From Leptospiraceae bacterium UBA2033 (lineage in GTDB: Bacteria > Spirochaetota > Leptospiria > Leptospirales > Leptospiraceae): a stretch of DNA of 64,000 bases. The stretch spans positions 47,253 through 111,252 of the forward strand of contig DDBL01000097.1 in NCBI GenBank assembly GCA_002333425.1. The letters run 5' to 3'. Position numbers and translations under genes: made by a program. Shown one piece after another: positions 8,688 to 18,841 of the stretch (within the stretch, counting starts at the first letter, position 1; every line of letters starts with the position of its first letter). The notes beneath the pieces were generated by a model, which saw only the letters and a list, made by a program, of their open reading frames with translations, was not told the origin of the DNA and did no database searches.

Positions 8688-9604
8688 AAAACTTTCTAAA
8701 GCGCATACTCTTATTTAGCCTGATTCTTCTACTCAGTTGTAATTTTTCTCAGCGAAAAACTAATTCAATAAAAGACAGCATCCATGAAAAAATTGTAGTA
8801 GATGATATAAAAAGAGAATACTATCTGTATATCCCTAAAAATACATCACAAGAAAAAATTCCACTTTTAGTAATGCTTCATGGTAGGTTTGGAACAGCAA
8901 AACTCATGTTAGAAGGTTACAACATGAATACAATTGCAGACAGAGAAGGTTTTGCAGTTGTCTATCCGAATGGCTATAATAGAAGCTGGGCGGATGGTCG
9001 AGGTGGAACTCCAGCAGATAAAGATAAAATTGACGATGTAAAATTTTTAGAAACAGTCATACAAAGAATTTACACAAACTACCCCATAGATAAATCCAAG
9101 GTGTTCATTGCTGGACATTCTAACGGAGGATTTATGACCCAGCGAATGTTAATAGAAAAAACAAATCTATTTCGGGCAGGTGCTAGTGTTACAGCTTATA
9201 TATCTAAAAATGTACTAGAAAAATTTTCTCCTGACAAAGCTGTATCAGTTGCATTCCTAAGTGGAACGGAAGATCCACTTGTTCCTTTTGAAGGCGGATT
9301 TGTTGTTGATGGGGAAGAAATTTTAGGCGCAGACGATTCTGTTAAACGTTGGGTTGAGTGGAATGAGTGTAAGCCGCAACCAAAAAAGAAAACCTTTGAT
9401 GAAAAACAAGACGAAACAAAATTAGAAATTTATTCCTACGAAGAATGTAAAGATAAAGTATCAGTAAGACTCTATAAAATTATTGGAGCTGGTCATATGT
9501 GGCCTGGAATTTCGCAACAAATGCCTCTAATAGACTTAGGCAAACCAACGGAAGAATTAAATGCTTCCGAAGAGATTTGGTCTTTTTTCAAATCTCAAAT
9601 CTAA
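8684..9604 (+). CDS. Lipoprotein alpha/beta-hydrolase, PHB-depolymerase/feruloyl-esterase-like
   Basis: A 306-residue secreted esterase of the LpqC/poly(3-hydroxybutyrate) depolymerase type. The signal peptide ends LLLSC, a lipobox. The oxyanion-hole motif is LLVMLHGRFGTA, the nucleophile elbow is GHSNGGF, an acid residue probably lies in SGTEDPLVPFEGG, and the catalytic His is in GAGHMWPG. Such enzymes act on polyesters or on acyl groups of polysaccharides; the substrate here is unknown. AAGGAG sits about 10 bases before the ATG, and the gene overlaps the upstream lipoprotein by 4 bases, so it belongs to the same operon. Confidence 0.85.
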   Translation: MKNFLKRILLFSLILLLSCNFSQRKTNSIKDSIHEKIVVDDIKREYYLYIPKNTSQEKIPLLVMLHGRFGTAKLMLEGYNMNTIADREGFAVVYPNGYNRSWADGRGGTPADKDKIDDVKFLETVIQRIYTNYPIDKSKVFIAGHSNGGFMTQRMLIEKTNLFRAGASVTAYISKNVLEKFSPDKAVSVAFLSGTEDPLVPFEGGFVVDGEEILGADDSVKRWVEWNECKPQPKKKTFDEKQDETKLEIYSYEECKDKVSVRLYKIIGAGHMWPGISQQMPLIDLGKPTEELNASEEIWSFFKSQI

Positions 9605-9688
9605 AGACTTGCTTATTTTTTTATGCAGTCAAACCTGAGATAGAAATGGATTTTAGTCTGAGTAACTATTTTTTAAAAAATCTAGCAT

Positions 9689-12160
9689 ATGCATTTTAAA
9701 TTAATAATCAAGCTACTCCTTTACTTACTCTTAAATATTTCTGTATACTCCGAAGAAATATCTGAAATCACACTAGATACAACTTCTCAGAAAATCAAAA
9801 TTGGTAGTCAGATTAAATTTATCGAAGACAAAGAAGGTAAACTCAGCTTTCTAGAAATTCAAACTAAAAACTTAGAATGGATGAAATCTAAAAATGAGAA
9901 CGCCAACTTTGGATTTTCCCCATCTTACTACTGGATACGTTTTACGGTAAACAATCCAACGAGGGAAACCATTAAACCAATCCTAGAACTAGGTTGGTCT
10001 AAACAAGACTATATTGAATTTTACAATTTCAAAAATGACAAGTACGAAGTTTTTACAACAGGTGATACTTTTCCTTTTAAACAAAGGCAAATACAAGATA
10101 CCCACTTTGCTTTCGAGTTAGAGTGTAAACCTAATACAAAACAAACCTATTACATCAGAACAAAAAGTATTTACAACCTATCTTTTTTAAATCCAAGTCT
10201 GCATAAATCGTACGATATGTTTCACAAAGAAACTTCTTTTCGAGATTTAACCAATGGAATCTTATATGGATTTTTATTTATTATGATCTTTTATAATTTA
10301 CTTTTATTTTTAATTATAAGAGAAAAAGTATATCTCTATCTTTCGATTTATATTTTGTCATTCGGTTATACCATATTAGCCCAACATGGTGTTGCTTTTC
10401 AATATCTGTATCCAGAAAATACTTGGCTTGCTAATCGAGAGGGACATTTACATCTTCCTTTCTTATTCATCATTCAAATTATTTTTATAGTTTCTTACTT
10501 AGAGTTAAAGACCAAATTACCACTACTCTATAAATTTTTACAAATTCATATTGTGATTTTTTTATTCTATTATTTAGCAATCAACACTCTATTCGCAGGC
10601 TATCTAAAATTTCATTTTTACTTTATGATGATCTCTATTTTTTTTGATAATATATTATTTATAGGGATAGGAATATTTTTATGTATCAAAAAATTTAGAC
10701 CCGCTTATTTCTTCATGATTTCATGGATTTTTCTTTTATTTGGTTTAATTTTACGAGCCTTAGGAGGGACATCTATCCTACCACTAAATTTTGTTACACT
10801 CTGGTCTTTTCAATTTGGACTAGCGGCAATGCTTGTGTTAATCTCAATTGGTCTTGCGGATAAGATCAATTATCTCAAACGAACATTACTGGAAACTAAT
10901 AAACAATTGGAAGATTATTCAGAGCACCTAGAAGAAAGAATTCAAGAGCGAACACAGGAATTACAATCTTCACTTAATACTGTAAATCTTTTAAAAACCC
11001 AACAAGATGGAGATTATTTTCTAACTTCCCTACTATTAGAACCTTTTATCGCAAACAAGAGTAGTAGTGAATATTTAGAAATCGACTTTCTACTCATTCA
11101 AAAAAAGAAATTTGAATTCTACGAAAAAGAGTATGATATAGGTGGAGATCTATGCCATGCCCAAAACCTTAAAATCAATGACAAAAACTATATTTTATTT
11201 TTTAATTCTGATTCAATGGGAAAATCTCTTCAGGGTGCTGGTGGGGCAATTGTGTTTGGCTCTGTTTTCTTTTCTATCATCCAACGCACCAAAACATTTG
11301 CGGCTAATAAAGATTTAACTCCAGAGAGATGGCTAAAAGATACATTCGTCGAACTACATAAAGTATTTCTCACTTTTGATTGTACGATGTTAGTCTCTGC
11401 AGTGATAGGATTAATCGACGAAAAAACAGGTGTCCTCTACTATATAAACGCAGAACATCCTTGGATTACTCTGTACTCGGATAAAGTTTGTCACTTCATA
11501 GAAAAGGAAATTCATTTTACTAAATTAGGAAGCCCTGTTGACTCCAATAAAGTATTTATAAGTCTTCACCAATTAAAGAAAGATGATATTTTACTCATTG
11601 GCTCTGATGGAAGAGACGACTTTGCCTTACGCACAGGTGAAAATACAACTGATCTAGTTCTAAACCAAGACGAAAAAGAATTTTTAAGAACGGTAATAGA
11701 AGCAGATGGAGATTTACATAAAATCTATGAAATCACTTGCCGTAAAGGGGAGATTTTAGATGATTACTCTCTGATTCGAATTCGATACCTAGCGGATAAT
11801 AGTGATTCTTCTTATTTGAAAGATTTATCCATTTCTAATTATAAATCCCAAAATTGGGAAGATACAATCAAATATGGAGAAGAATATATTTCTAAAAATC
11901 CAATTGACACTAGTTTTTTAGTATTTCTAGGGACTGTTTTTCAAGAGATGAATCTGCTCAAAAAAGCTATCAGCATTTTCGAGCAGGTAAGGCTTCGTAA
12001 CCCCTACTCTTTGGAAAATTTAATTCATTTAACTAAAGTTTATATCAAAACTGGAAATCTTAGCAGAGCTCAAAAGCTATTAAAAGAAGGAATTATTTTA
12101 GATCCAAATAGCCTTGAGCTAAGTCACCTCATAGAAAAACTAGAAAGTTCACAAACCTAG
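9689..12160 (+). CDS. 7TM-DISM sensor with SpoIIE-type phosphatase and TPR domains
   Basis: An 823-residue membrane signalling protein. After a signal peptide comes a periplasmic 7TMR-DISM extracellular domain (about 30-170; motif [12 protein letters not shown]), then seven membrane helices (about 185-395), a coiled coil ([16 protein letters not shown]), a PP2C/SpoIIE-like serine phosphatase domain (about 450-700; [41 protein letters not shown]) and C-terminal TPR repeats (about 715-820). Such proteins usually dephosphorylate an anti-sigma antagonist of the STAS type. The ATG lacks a clear ribosome binding site. The gene ends sharing the tetranucleotide CTAG with the convergent FabG-like gene. 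Confidence 0.9.
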   Translation: MHFKLIIKLLLYLLLNISVYSEEISEITLDTTSQKIKIGSQIKFIEDKEGKLSFLEIQTKNLEWMKSKNENANFGFSPSYYWIRFTVNNPTRETIKPILELGWSKQDYIEFYNFKNDKYEVFTTGDTFPFKQRQIQDTHFAFELECKPNTKQTYYIRTKSIYNLSFLNPSLHKSYDMFHKETSFRDLTNGILYGFLFIMIFYNLLLFLIIREKVYLYLSIYILSFGYTILAQHGVAFQYLYPENTWLANREGHLHLPFLFIIQIIFIVSYLELKTKLPLLYKFLQIHIVIFLFYYLAINTLFAGYLKFHFYFMMISIFFDNILFIGIGIFLCIKKFRPAYFFMISWIFLLFGLILRALGGTSILPLNFVTLWSFQFGLAAMLVLISIGLADKINYLKRTLLETNKQLEDYSEHLEERIQERTQELQSSLNTVNLLKTQQDGDYFLTSLLLEPFIANKSSSEYLEIDFLLIQKKKFEFYEKEYDIGGDLCHAQNLKINDKNYILFFNSDSMGKSLQGAGGAIVFGSVFFSIIQRTKTFAANKDLTPERWLKDTFVELHKVFLTFDCTMLVSAVIGLIDEKTGVLYYINAEHPWITLYSDKVCHFIEKEIHFTKLGSPVDSNKVFISLHQLKKDDILLIGSDGRDDFALRTGENTTDLVLNQDEKEFLRTVIEADGDLHKIYEITCRKGEILDDYSLIRIRYLADNSDSSYLKDLSISNYKSQNWEDTIKYGEEYISKNPIDTSFLVFLGTVFQEMNLLKKAISIFEQVRLRNPYSLENLIHLTKVYIKTGNLSRAQKLLKEGIILDPNSLELSHLIEKLESSQT

Positions 12161-12927
12161 ATTTTGATTCCGCCTGACGCTTCAATTACAAATCCGTCAA
12201 TCAAATCGTTTTCTACGATAAATTGAGCTGTTTTGAAAATTTCTTCTGGCTCACCTAGTCTTCCAATTGGGATGAGTGATTTCCATTTGTCAAGAGCTGC
12301 TTGGTTCATGTCCTTTAAAACCATCTCGGTCGCGATAAAGCCAGGAGCAATTCCTGCTACTCGGATTTTAAAGTTTTTGAGTTCGTGTGCCCAGAGCTTT
12401 GTCATAGCGGCTACTCCTGCTTTTGCGGCAGAATAATTGCTTTGACCTGGGTTTCCGTGCATGGCAACAGAAGAAATAGGAATGATTACTCCACCTTTTT
12501 TTGAATTGATCATTTGGACTGCTGCTTCACGACCTGTTAAAAAAACTCCAGTGAGATTTACATTGATAACTGCTTGCCACTGGTCGAGTGACATCTTGCC
12601 TTTTACATTTCCTGTTTCTCTGTCCACTTTGACTAAAAGACCATCTCGAAGGATTCCTGCGTTTAAAATGGCTACATCTAATGAACCAGTTTTGGCTACT
12701 GCTTCTGCCATTAAGTTGGTTGCATCTGCTTCGTTTGAAACGTCGCCCGCTATACCAAATGCGTTGCCGCCTGCTGATTTGATTTCATTTACGACAAGTT
12801 CGATTGAATCTTGTTTGATATCAGATACGATTACATTGGCTCCCAACTTACCAAACCCGAGAGCCATTGACTTTCCTAAACCACTCGCTGAACCTGTAAT
12901 TAATACAGTCTTGCCTTTTACTTCCAT
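12157..12927 (-). CDS. FabG-like short-chain dehydrogenase/reductase
   Basis: A 256-residue classical SDR. The cofactor motif TGSASGLG is at residues 11-18, NAGIL follows, the catalytic Ser is in PISSVAMHG and the YSAAKAG stretch holds the Tyr-x3-Lys pair. The C-terminal [12 protein letters not shown] and IEASGGIKI are typical of 3-oxoacyl-ACP reductases, but related enzymes act on other hydroxyacyl or sugar substrates. It has a bulge ([18 protein letters not shown]) rather longer than FabG. It lies 9 bases after the HATPase gene and probably shares its transcript. Confidence 0.88.
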   Translation of the reverse strand: MEVKGKTVLITGSASGLGKSMALGFGKLGANVIVSDIKQDSIELVVNEIKSAGGNAFGIAGDVSNEADATNLMAEAVAKTGSLDVAILNAGILRDGLLVKVDRETGNVKGKMSLDQWQAVINVNLTGVFLTGREAAVQMINSKKGGVIIPISSVAMHGNPGQSNYSAAKAGVAAMTKLWAHELKNFKIRVAGIAPGFIATEMVLKDMNQAALDKWKSLIPIGRLGEPEEIFKTAQFIVENDLIDGFVIEASGGIKI

Positions 12928-12936
12928 GCTTTTAAA

Positions 12937-13620
12937 TTAAGCTCCTTTATTTCTGAAAGATACATAGTCAGAATTAAAGGGTATCTCAATTCTAGCAATC
13001 GTTTCTGTGGGTTTTGTTACAATTCTAAATAGATTAGGGTCTAGATTTTCATTTTTCATTAGGATCATGATAAGAGCAATTCCAAGCCCTGCTCCCTCGG
13101 TATTGTCCATATTGTCCATGTAAAACTCAGCAATGTCATTGTATTCCATTGCCTTTTTCATCTTCTCTCTCATTCGAGTCTCTTCCATTTTGATCACAGG
13201 AGTGTTGTTAATTACCTCAACATACATTCCTGCTGTTTTATAGAAGAAGTTAATTTGAACAAAAACCCCTTTCTCCTGACACTTGGCACCGTATTGTTCA
13301 GCCATGCTATCAGAAAAACTCTGTTTAAATTTAACAATCCCCTCTGCATACTGAGCTTCGTTAAAAATATCCAAACCAATATCATCAAAAAAAACCCGTT
13401 TCTGGTTTGCTTTGACTGCATTGATAGCAAGCTCCTTTACAATCGTATAAATCATTTCTGTATATCGCTCCTGACCGAGCTTTATCAAAATTTCAGTAAT
13501 GATGAGCAAAACATATTTCTCAAGCCTTGCATTGATCTTAGAGGATTTTAAAGAGATTTTTTCTCTAGAGGCAACCATTGTCCTGACTTTATCAGGCAGA
13601 TTTTCCGGAGTGTTTTCCAT
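12937..13620 (-). CDS. GHKL ATPase-domain regulator (anti-sigma-kinase-like)
   Basis: A 227-residue protein with a stand-alone histidine-kinase-type ATPase domain. The N box is ELAINAVKANQKR (about 66-78) and the G2 box is GAGLGIALIMILMKN near 170-185. No phosphoacceptor His domain or receiver is seen, so it resembles the RsbW/SpoIIAB-type serine kinases or related regulators rather than a full sensor kinase. No membrane segment is present. It is cytoplasmic and probably co-transcribed with the FabG-like gene 9 bases downstream. Partnership with the SpoIIE phosphatase or the STAS protein in this window is inferred only from domain type. Confidence 0.75.
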   Translation of the reverse strand: MENTPENLPDKVRTMVASREKISLKSSKINARLEKYVLLIITEILIKLGQERYTEMIYTIVKELAINAVKANQKRVFFDDIGLDIFNEAQYAEGIVKFKQSFSDSMAEQYGAKCQEKGVFVQINFFYKTAGMYVEVINNTPVIKMEETRMREKMKKAMEYNDIAEFYMDNMDNTEGAGLGIALIMILMKNENLDPNLFRIVTKPTETIARIEIPFNSDYVSFRNKGA

Positions 13621-13682
13621 AATACGTCCTAACTATAAAGGTGTGAAACGAATATGCAACTATAGATAGATATTATGAATCG

Positions 13683-14021
13683 TCAATTGAAATATTTATT
13701 CACAACAGGAATAATTGCGCAAAAAAGAGCTGATACTCCAAGAAACATATGTATCCTCTTACCTTTTTTGAAAAATGGGAGTAAACTCATAAAACCTAAA
13801 AGCAAAAGATGTGAAATTGAAATTTGACTGACGTAAAAAGAATGACCTATTGAGGTAACAGTGGAAAGAAGAACCAAGAAATAAAAGATATGATGCAAAG
13901 AATGTAGATAGGGATTTCGAATGGGCTTTATCCTTGCCAATATCCCTAAAGCATTTGCAAGAATCACTACCACTAAAACTAAATAAGAAAAAAAATAGGG
14001 TTCCAAATTTGAAAATAACAT
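13683..14021 (-). CDS. Small membrane protein, unknown function
   Basis: A protein of about 112 residues with four likely membrane helices (YFFSYLVLVVVILANALGIL, HIFYFLVLLSTVTSIG, ISHLLLLGFMSLLPFF and VSALFCAIIPVVN). I chose the ATG at 14019-14021 because GGATTGGAAC lies just upstream; a start at 14075 would overlap the start region of the divergent TPR gene. Histidines in HSLHHIFYF are the only notable polar residues in the helices. No family is recognised. Confidence 0.6.
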   Translation of the reverse strand: MLFSNLEPYFFSYLVLVVVILANALGILARIKPIRNPYLHSLHHIFYFLVLLSTVTSIGHSFYVSQISISHLLLLGFMSLLPFFKKGKRIHMFLGVSALFCAIIPVVNKYFN

Positions 14022-14077
14022 TATGTTCCAATCCAATCCATTATCCGATAATAAAAACTGTGTAAGTGATGCCAACT

Positions 14078-15301
14078 ATGAAAAATATAACTTTATTCCT
14101 ACCCCTATTCTTTTCCATCTCTCTATTTGCTGTCAGTCGAGAAGACAAAATTGTTTATGCATTTCGCGATACCGGCACTGGAAATTATTCCAAAATGGTC
14201 ATCATCGGAGAAACTGTGAGCATTGACAAAGCCTCCATGATAGATAATAATAAAATTGATAAAGACCTAATGGAAATCGGCGTAGATTTAAGACCTGATA
14301 TGCTGACCGTAAAAGTTCTGCACAACCCAGGAATTCGTGTTGGACAAACCCTCTATCTACTTGAAAAAAACCCAGATCATATTTCCTACAAGGATGGAAA
14401 CATCGTAGGGCAAGTCAAAGTAGTCTCCATCTTTAATACTTCTTTCTTTGGACAACAACTTCGAGGCGAAGGATATTTAAGATTAATCGACAACAAAGTA
14501 ATGACGGTTGCAATGCCTCTGGAATCAGAAAGTCTTGAAGATGCAATTGTATATAAAAAACAAGGAGATTACTTTGTAACAAAAGGAGATATAGCAAATG
14601 CAATTTCTTATTACAAAAAATCTATCAAAATGGATAAAAATTATCCAGAGTCTCATTACGCTCTAGCCAAGTTACATACTACTAGCGGCGAAGGATATGT
14701 ATCCGCAGGATATGAATATAAAATAACTTGGAATAATCGCGATAAATTCCTAGACTTACATGAGAAACATCAGTTTTTTTTGGATTATATGAAGTATCTG
14801 CTAGTTCGTTTTGAAATGGAAGCTTATAAAAATACCAACCAAACAACAGACTTAGAAACCTGTATCGAAGTTTCAAAAGAAGCACTCAAAATGGATCCAC
14901 AAAATTATGATACATTCTATTCAGTTTCCTATGCTTACTTTCTATATTATCTAAGAAATAGAGACATACAACCATTAGCCGATTCGGATGACAAACTAGC
15001 AGCAGAAAAAGTTCTAACCCGAAATAAAAAAGCAGAATACTTTGACAAGTCACAAGACTACTTAGAAAAGGCACTTAAAATTCGACACCAAGATTATAAA
15101 ATCCAGCTTTTAGCAATTCTACTTTACTTCGAAAAACTAAAAGACTTACCAAACAGAGAATCGAGAAATCAAATCACCGAAACAAATACTCTAAAAACAA
15201 AAATAGAATTTCACGGCAAACAATATTTAATCTACAAACCCAAATCAAAGAAAATAGACAAAAAGATTAAGGATATTCTAGATATTGTAAAGGGTTACTA
15301 A
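14078..15301 (+). CDS. Secreted TPR protein
   Basis: A protein of about 407 residues with a signal peptide (MKNITLFLPLFFSISLFAVS). Residues 20-150 form a beta-rich domain with no clear family, and the second half holds TPR-like repeats (VYKKQGDYFVTKGDIANAIS, YYKKSIKMDKNYPESHYALA, and later YLEKALKIRHQDYKIQLLA). It is probably periplasmic and may act as a scaffold. The start could be either ATG 14069 or 14078; neither has a strong ribosome binding site, and I prefer 14078 for the shorter n-region. It is divergent from the membrane protein with only about 55 bases between. Confidence 0.7.
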   Translation: MKNITLFLPLFFSISLFAVSREDKIVYAFRDTGTGNYSKMVIIGETVSIDKASMIDNNKIDKDLMEIGVDLRPDMLTVKVLHNPGIRVGQTLYLLEKNPDHISYKDGNIVGQVKVVSIFNTSFFGQQLRGEGYLRLIDNKVMTVAMPLESESLEDAIVYKKQGDYFVTKGDIANAISYYKKSIKMDKNYPESHYALAKLHTTSGEGYVSAGYEYKITWNNRDKFLDLHEKHQFFLDYMKYLLVRFEMEAYKNTNQTTDLETCIEVSKEALKMDPQNYDTFYSVSYAYFLYYLRNRDIQPLADSDDKLAAEKVLTRNKKAEYFDKSQDYLEKALKIRHQDYKIQLLAILLYFEKLKDLPNRESRNQITETNTLKTKIEFHGKQYLIYKPKSKKIDKKIKDILDIVKGY

Positions 15302-15384
15302 TCAACGTGAATTCGATGTAAGTCCAAAGCCAGCATTGCCGGACACAAAGCCAACGAACTCAGAAAAAATGGAAGTTCGTCAGA

Positions 15385-15490
15385 AGATTTTTTTTAACCA
15401 CGAAGGGCACGAAGCCACGAAGGAAGATATTAATAAATCAGTATCGTATCTTTTATCGGTGCTCTCGGTGTCCATCGGTGGTAATCTTTT
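15385..15490. repeat. Dispersed inverted repeat, copy A
   Basis: The left arm (15397-15423, ACCACGAAGGGCACGAAG) and the right arm (15456-15490, whose complement reads ACCACCGATGGACACCGA) are imperfect inverted copies that would pair as a long hairpin with an unrelated 30-base centre. The outer flanks also match (AAGATT on each side). The same motif recurs near 30.4 and 53.8 kb. It fills the gap between the TPR gene and a convergent hypothetical gene; I see nothing else in 15302-15543. Confidence 0.75.
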
Positions 15491-15543
15491 GAATTGTTTT
15501 TATGTCAAACTGACATTATTTATGCACCTGTGGTTAGATTGAG

Positions 15544-16194
15544 TTAATCGCTAACCTTTTTTAGAATTTCTTTTCTGAGTTCGGGGGTAATTGCATTATA
15601 GTATTCAAAGTTCCCTTTTAAAATAGAGAGGTAAATAGCGGTTATCTGTTCTTCTAGTGCGTTTAATTCTTCTTTGTCTAATTTATCCCTGTTTAGGAGA
15701 GTTTCTTTTGTTTTGTTATGAAGCAAAGTATAAAGATCAAATTTTAGAAGAACTAATTCGGAAGTATATTTTTTATCCATCGGAGTCATTATATTCTTTT
15801 TTTCAAAAGAGTACAACCATCGATTATAGTATTCTAGAAAACTTAATAAAACGTCTTGGTAAAAATCTAAGCTTTTTGTTAGTTCCAGTTTTTCTTTTTC
15901 TGAAATTTTTAAATTGATAATGCACTCAATCTGTGAAGTTCTTTCTTTTGCACTTTGAGTTGCACTCAGTCTTAACTCTTGATTTACTCTATCCAACTCT
16001 TTCAAATCAAAGTGTTTTTCAAGAAAATGAAATTTCTTTTTTTTTTCAAAATCCCCAGCACAGGAGTTTACTTTCTTTTTTAATTCTACATCGTCTTCCC
16101 AAACGAAAAAAACAGGGGAAGGCATTAGAGTTAAAGAAGAAAACAAAAACAACAAAGCGAATTTCGTGTAAATCATACTCCTAAAAAAAACCAT
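15544..16194 (-). CDS. Secreted protein of unknown function
   Basis: A protein of up to 216 residues. After a hydrophobic signal peptide (FALLFLFSSLTLMPSPVFF) it is mainly helical and charged, with long helices such as KEELNALEEQITAIYLSILKGN. A possible internal start at 16176 sits only one base after an AGGAG, too close for normal use, so I keep the ATG at 16192-16194. I recognise no domain. It probably acts in the periplasm. Confidence 0.6.
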   Translation of the reverse strand: MVFFRSMIYTKFALLFLFSSLTLMPSPVFFVWEDDVELKKKVNSCAGDFEKKKKFHFLEKHFDLKELDRVNQELRLSATQSAKERTSQIECIINLKISEKEKLELTKSLDFYQDVLLSFLEYYNRWLYSFEKKNIMTPMDKKYTSELVLLKFDLYTLLHNKTKETLLNRDKLDKEELNALEEQITAIYLSILKGNFEYYNAITPELRKEILKKVSD

Positions 16195-16566
16195 TATCCC
16201 TTAACTGCAAGTGAATATTGCTGTAAACCTTCTTTCTTATTATCTCACCTTACATTATCATTTCTTCGTAAAAGAAATGATTGAGTTCTGGTGAACCCAG
16301 CGCCAGCTTGAGATTTACACCTAGCGGTGGGCTTATCCCCCCATCGCTTTGCTAGCTCACCTGCAGCCGAGCTATCGCAGGCTATTGAATTTATTAATTC
16401 ATTAGCGTTTTCTAATATTCTTAAATTAGCTTTGAATTTCCTATCCTTGCCTTTCTTGCGTAACACCAATTATTATACCCTTGAATAAAATCAATAAAAT
16501 GCAATAAATCACTTGCTAAGAAATGGAAAAAAATTTTATAACAAACGAAAAGGATTTCAGGTCATC
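16195..16566. other. Gene-free region of unlike base composition with a perfect hairpin
   Basis: No convincing gene lies here. Bases 16280-16390 are clearly richer in G+C than the surroundings (CCAGCGCCAGCTTGAG, CCACCGC-like stretches, GCAGCCGAGCTATCGC). A perfect hairpin with 9-base arms TCATTTCTT / AAGAAATGA (16258-16266 and 16272-16280) lies at one edge, with no T-run after it, so it does not look like a terminator. The block may be a relic of a repeat or transferred piece. Confidence 0.45.
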
Positions 16567-18705
16567 ATGTCAAAATTTAAGTTAAGTGTTCGTTTCAGTA
16601 TTGTCACATTTTCCACTATTGCTGTTTTGCTATTTGGAGGTTTGATTAGTTTTGTATCTTACCTTGGAAGTAAAAACTCTGTTCGATTCCTGGTGGACAG
16701 TTTAATGGACAAAGCTGCAGAACATATAATCGATAAAACTATCAATTACTTAGATGCAGCAGTTCTTAATACAGACTTACATGAAACCTTTATAGAAAAT
16801 GGACTTCTTAAAAACAAAAAAACGAAACTACTCGAAAAATATTTCAAAGGAATCGTCCAAACTAATCCGCAGTTTTTAAGTATGTACTATGGAGATGAAT
16901 TAGGTAACTTCATCATGGCAAAAGAAATGCCAGATCATAGTTTCAGTATCCAAAGAATCACTCGCAAAGGAAAAAAAGCTAAAATAATTTGGGAACATGA
17001 AAATAAAAAATGGTTTGAGGAAAAGAATTTTCAAATTGAAATCCTTGCTTCAGAAGATGCTTACAATCCTAAAATGCGACCTTGGTACAAAGAAGCACTT
17101 GCTTCCAAAACTCATGCTTGGACAGATGTTTACGTATTTTTTAGCGACCGCAAACCAGGAATTACCTGCAGCCGAGCAGTTTATGACAAAACTGGAAAAT
17201 TTATTGGAGTACTTGGTATTGATATTAGTATTTTAGAATTATCTCAATTTTTAAGTACAATTAAAATTGGAACAAATGGTAAAGTATTTTTATTAGACTC
17301 TAAGAATCAACTAGTTGCAATTCCTTCGTCCGATCCAAAAGAATTAGAAAAAATCATGTTAGAAGAAACTAACCCTGAAGGCAAAAAATCTTTAAAACTT
17401 TTAACAGCAGATAAGATGGATAATCCTCTACTGTCAAGCTCGTTTAATTTTTACAAATCAAATAAAGACAATGCACACAAAGAAGAATTTGATTTTTTTG
17501 AATATGGATACCAAGGAATTGATTACATCGCAAAGTATATATCTTTCAAAAAAGATGATATTGAATGGAAAATTGCTATCGTTGTTCCAGAAAATGATTT
17601 TATGCATATTGTTCATAGGAATAACAAATACATACTTTTAATTTCGATTGTTCTAATTGCTGTCGCAGTTTTATTCGAATTCCAGTTCTCAAAAAAATTA
17701 TCCAAACCACTTTCATTACTCTCTGAGGAAATGAGAAAAATTCAAAATTTCGATTTAGCATCAGACATACAGATTAAATCCTTTTTATTTGAAGTAGACA
17801 ATATGGCGCAGTCTTTTCACAAAATGCGCACAGGGCTTCGCTCGTTTAAAAAATATGTACCAGACGAATTAGTCCGAGAATTGATTGCTCTAAACAAAGA
17901 AGCAATTTTAGAAGGCGAAAGACGCTCTATGACTATTTACTTTTCGGACATAGCAGGATTTACCTCTATCTCTGAAAAATTACAACCTGAAGAGCTAGTT
18001 GAACAATTGAGTCAATACTTAGGAAGTGCAAGTAAAATCATTACAGAGCATAACGGGACGTTAGACAAATACATCGGAGATGCTATCATGGCATTTTGGG
18101 GTGCCCCCACTCCACTTGAAGACCATGCACTCCAAGCGTGCCTTTCTGCTATTGAACATAAACGTGTTTTACATTTAGCCAACCAAGAATTAGAGCGAAT
18201 GGGCAAACTACCATTTAACGACAGAATTGGAATTCACACAGGAGAAGTTATTGTAGGAAATATGGGTTCAGAAAATCGACTCAACTACACTGTAATTGGA
18301 GACAATGTAAACCTAGCAAGTCGACTCGAAAGTATTAACAAATACTATGGAACAGAAATTATCATTAGCGAATCAACATATGAATTGGTAAAAGATTTTG
18401 TGGAAGTACGAATTTTAGATTTAGTTGCAGTGAAAGGAAAACACAATGCGATAGGAATCTATGAACTTATTTGTGAAAAAGAAGAAGCTAGTTTAGAAGT
18501 TCAGAAATTTAATTCTCTTTTCAATGAAGCAGTTAGTTTATACAGAAATAAAGAATTTCAAGAAGCATTAAAATTTTTCCAAGAAACACTTCGAATTAAA
18601 TCTTCCGATTTAGCATCTAAAGTCTACATAGAACGATGTGAGAATTACATGCGTAATCCTCCATCAGAATCTTGGAATGGAGTTTATGAATCAAAGACAA
18701 AATAA
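16567..18705 (+). CDS. Cache-domain adenylate/guanylate cyclase with C-terminal TPR
   Basis: A 712-residue membrane sensor. A helix at residues 9-33 is followed by a periplasmic double-Cache sensor (about 40-345; RPWYKEALASKTHAWTDVYVF and GVLGIDISILELS are typical), a second helix near 355-372, a HAMP-like linker and a class III cyclase domain (about 450-630). Metal-binding aspartates are in YFSDIAGFT and IGDAIMAFWG, and the substrate and transition-state motifs are LDKYIGD and IGDNVNLASRLE. The Lys in LDKYIGD favours ATP as substrate. A TPR-like tail follows. The ATG at 16567 was chosen over an upstream TTG because the helix then starts near the N-terminus. Confidence 0.9.
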   Translation: MSKFKLSVRFSIVTFSTIAVLLFGGLISFVSYLGSKNSVRFLVDSLMDKAAEHIIDKTINYLDAAVLNTDLHETFIENGLLKNKKTKLLEKYFKGIVQTNPQFLSMYYGDELGNFIMAKEMPDHSFSIQRITRKGKKAKIIWEHENKKWFEEKNFQIEILASEDAYNPKMRPWYKEALASKTHAWTDVYVFFSDRKPGITCSRAVYDKTGKFIGVLGIDISILELSQFLSTIKIGTNGKVFLLDSKNQLVAIPSSDPKELEKIMLEETNPEGKKSLKLLTADKMDNPLLSSSFNFYKSNKDNAHKEEFDFFEYGYQGIDYIAKYISFKKDDIEWKIAIVVPENDFMHIVHRNNKYILLISIVLIAVAVLFEFQFSKKLSKPLSLLSEEMRKIQNFDLASDIQIKSFLFEVDNMAQSFHKMRTGLRSFKKYVPDELVRELIALNKEAILEGERRSMTIYFSDIAGFTSISEKLQPEELVEQLSQYLGSASKIITEHNGTLDKYIGDAIMAFWGAPTPLEDHALQACLSAIEHKRVLHLANQELERMGKLPFNDRIGIHTGEVIVGNMGSENRLNYTVIGDNVNLASRLESINKYYGTEIIISESTYELVKDFVEVRILDLVAVKGKHNAIGIYELICEKEEASLEVQKFNSLFNEAVSLYRNKEFQEALKFFQETLRIKSSDLASKVYIERCENYMRNPPSESWNGVYESKTK

Positions 18706-18841
18706 CTTTATTTTGTCTCATAAGACATATATTATGTTTCATTAAATTTGAATTGGTAATTTTTTTTCAAAATATTTTACTAATTCAAAAGAATAAATTT
18801 TACATTCTCAATTCTCAAGTTTTGGTTTCCGAAAATAAAGT

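Noticed and set aside
12461..12940. A 159-codon open frame on the plus strand
   Set aside because: It lies entirely opposite the FabG-like gene, and its composition mirrors that gene. It is a shadow.
16245..16469. A 75-codon open frame on the minus strand in the G+C-rich island
   Set aside because: It has no ribosome binding site and no recognisable protein pattern. The frame follows the odd base composition, so I treat it as chance.
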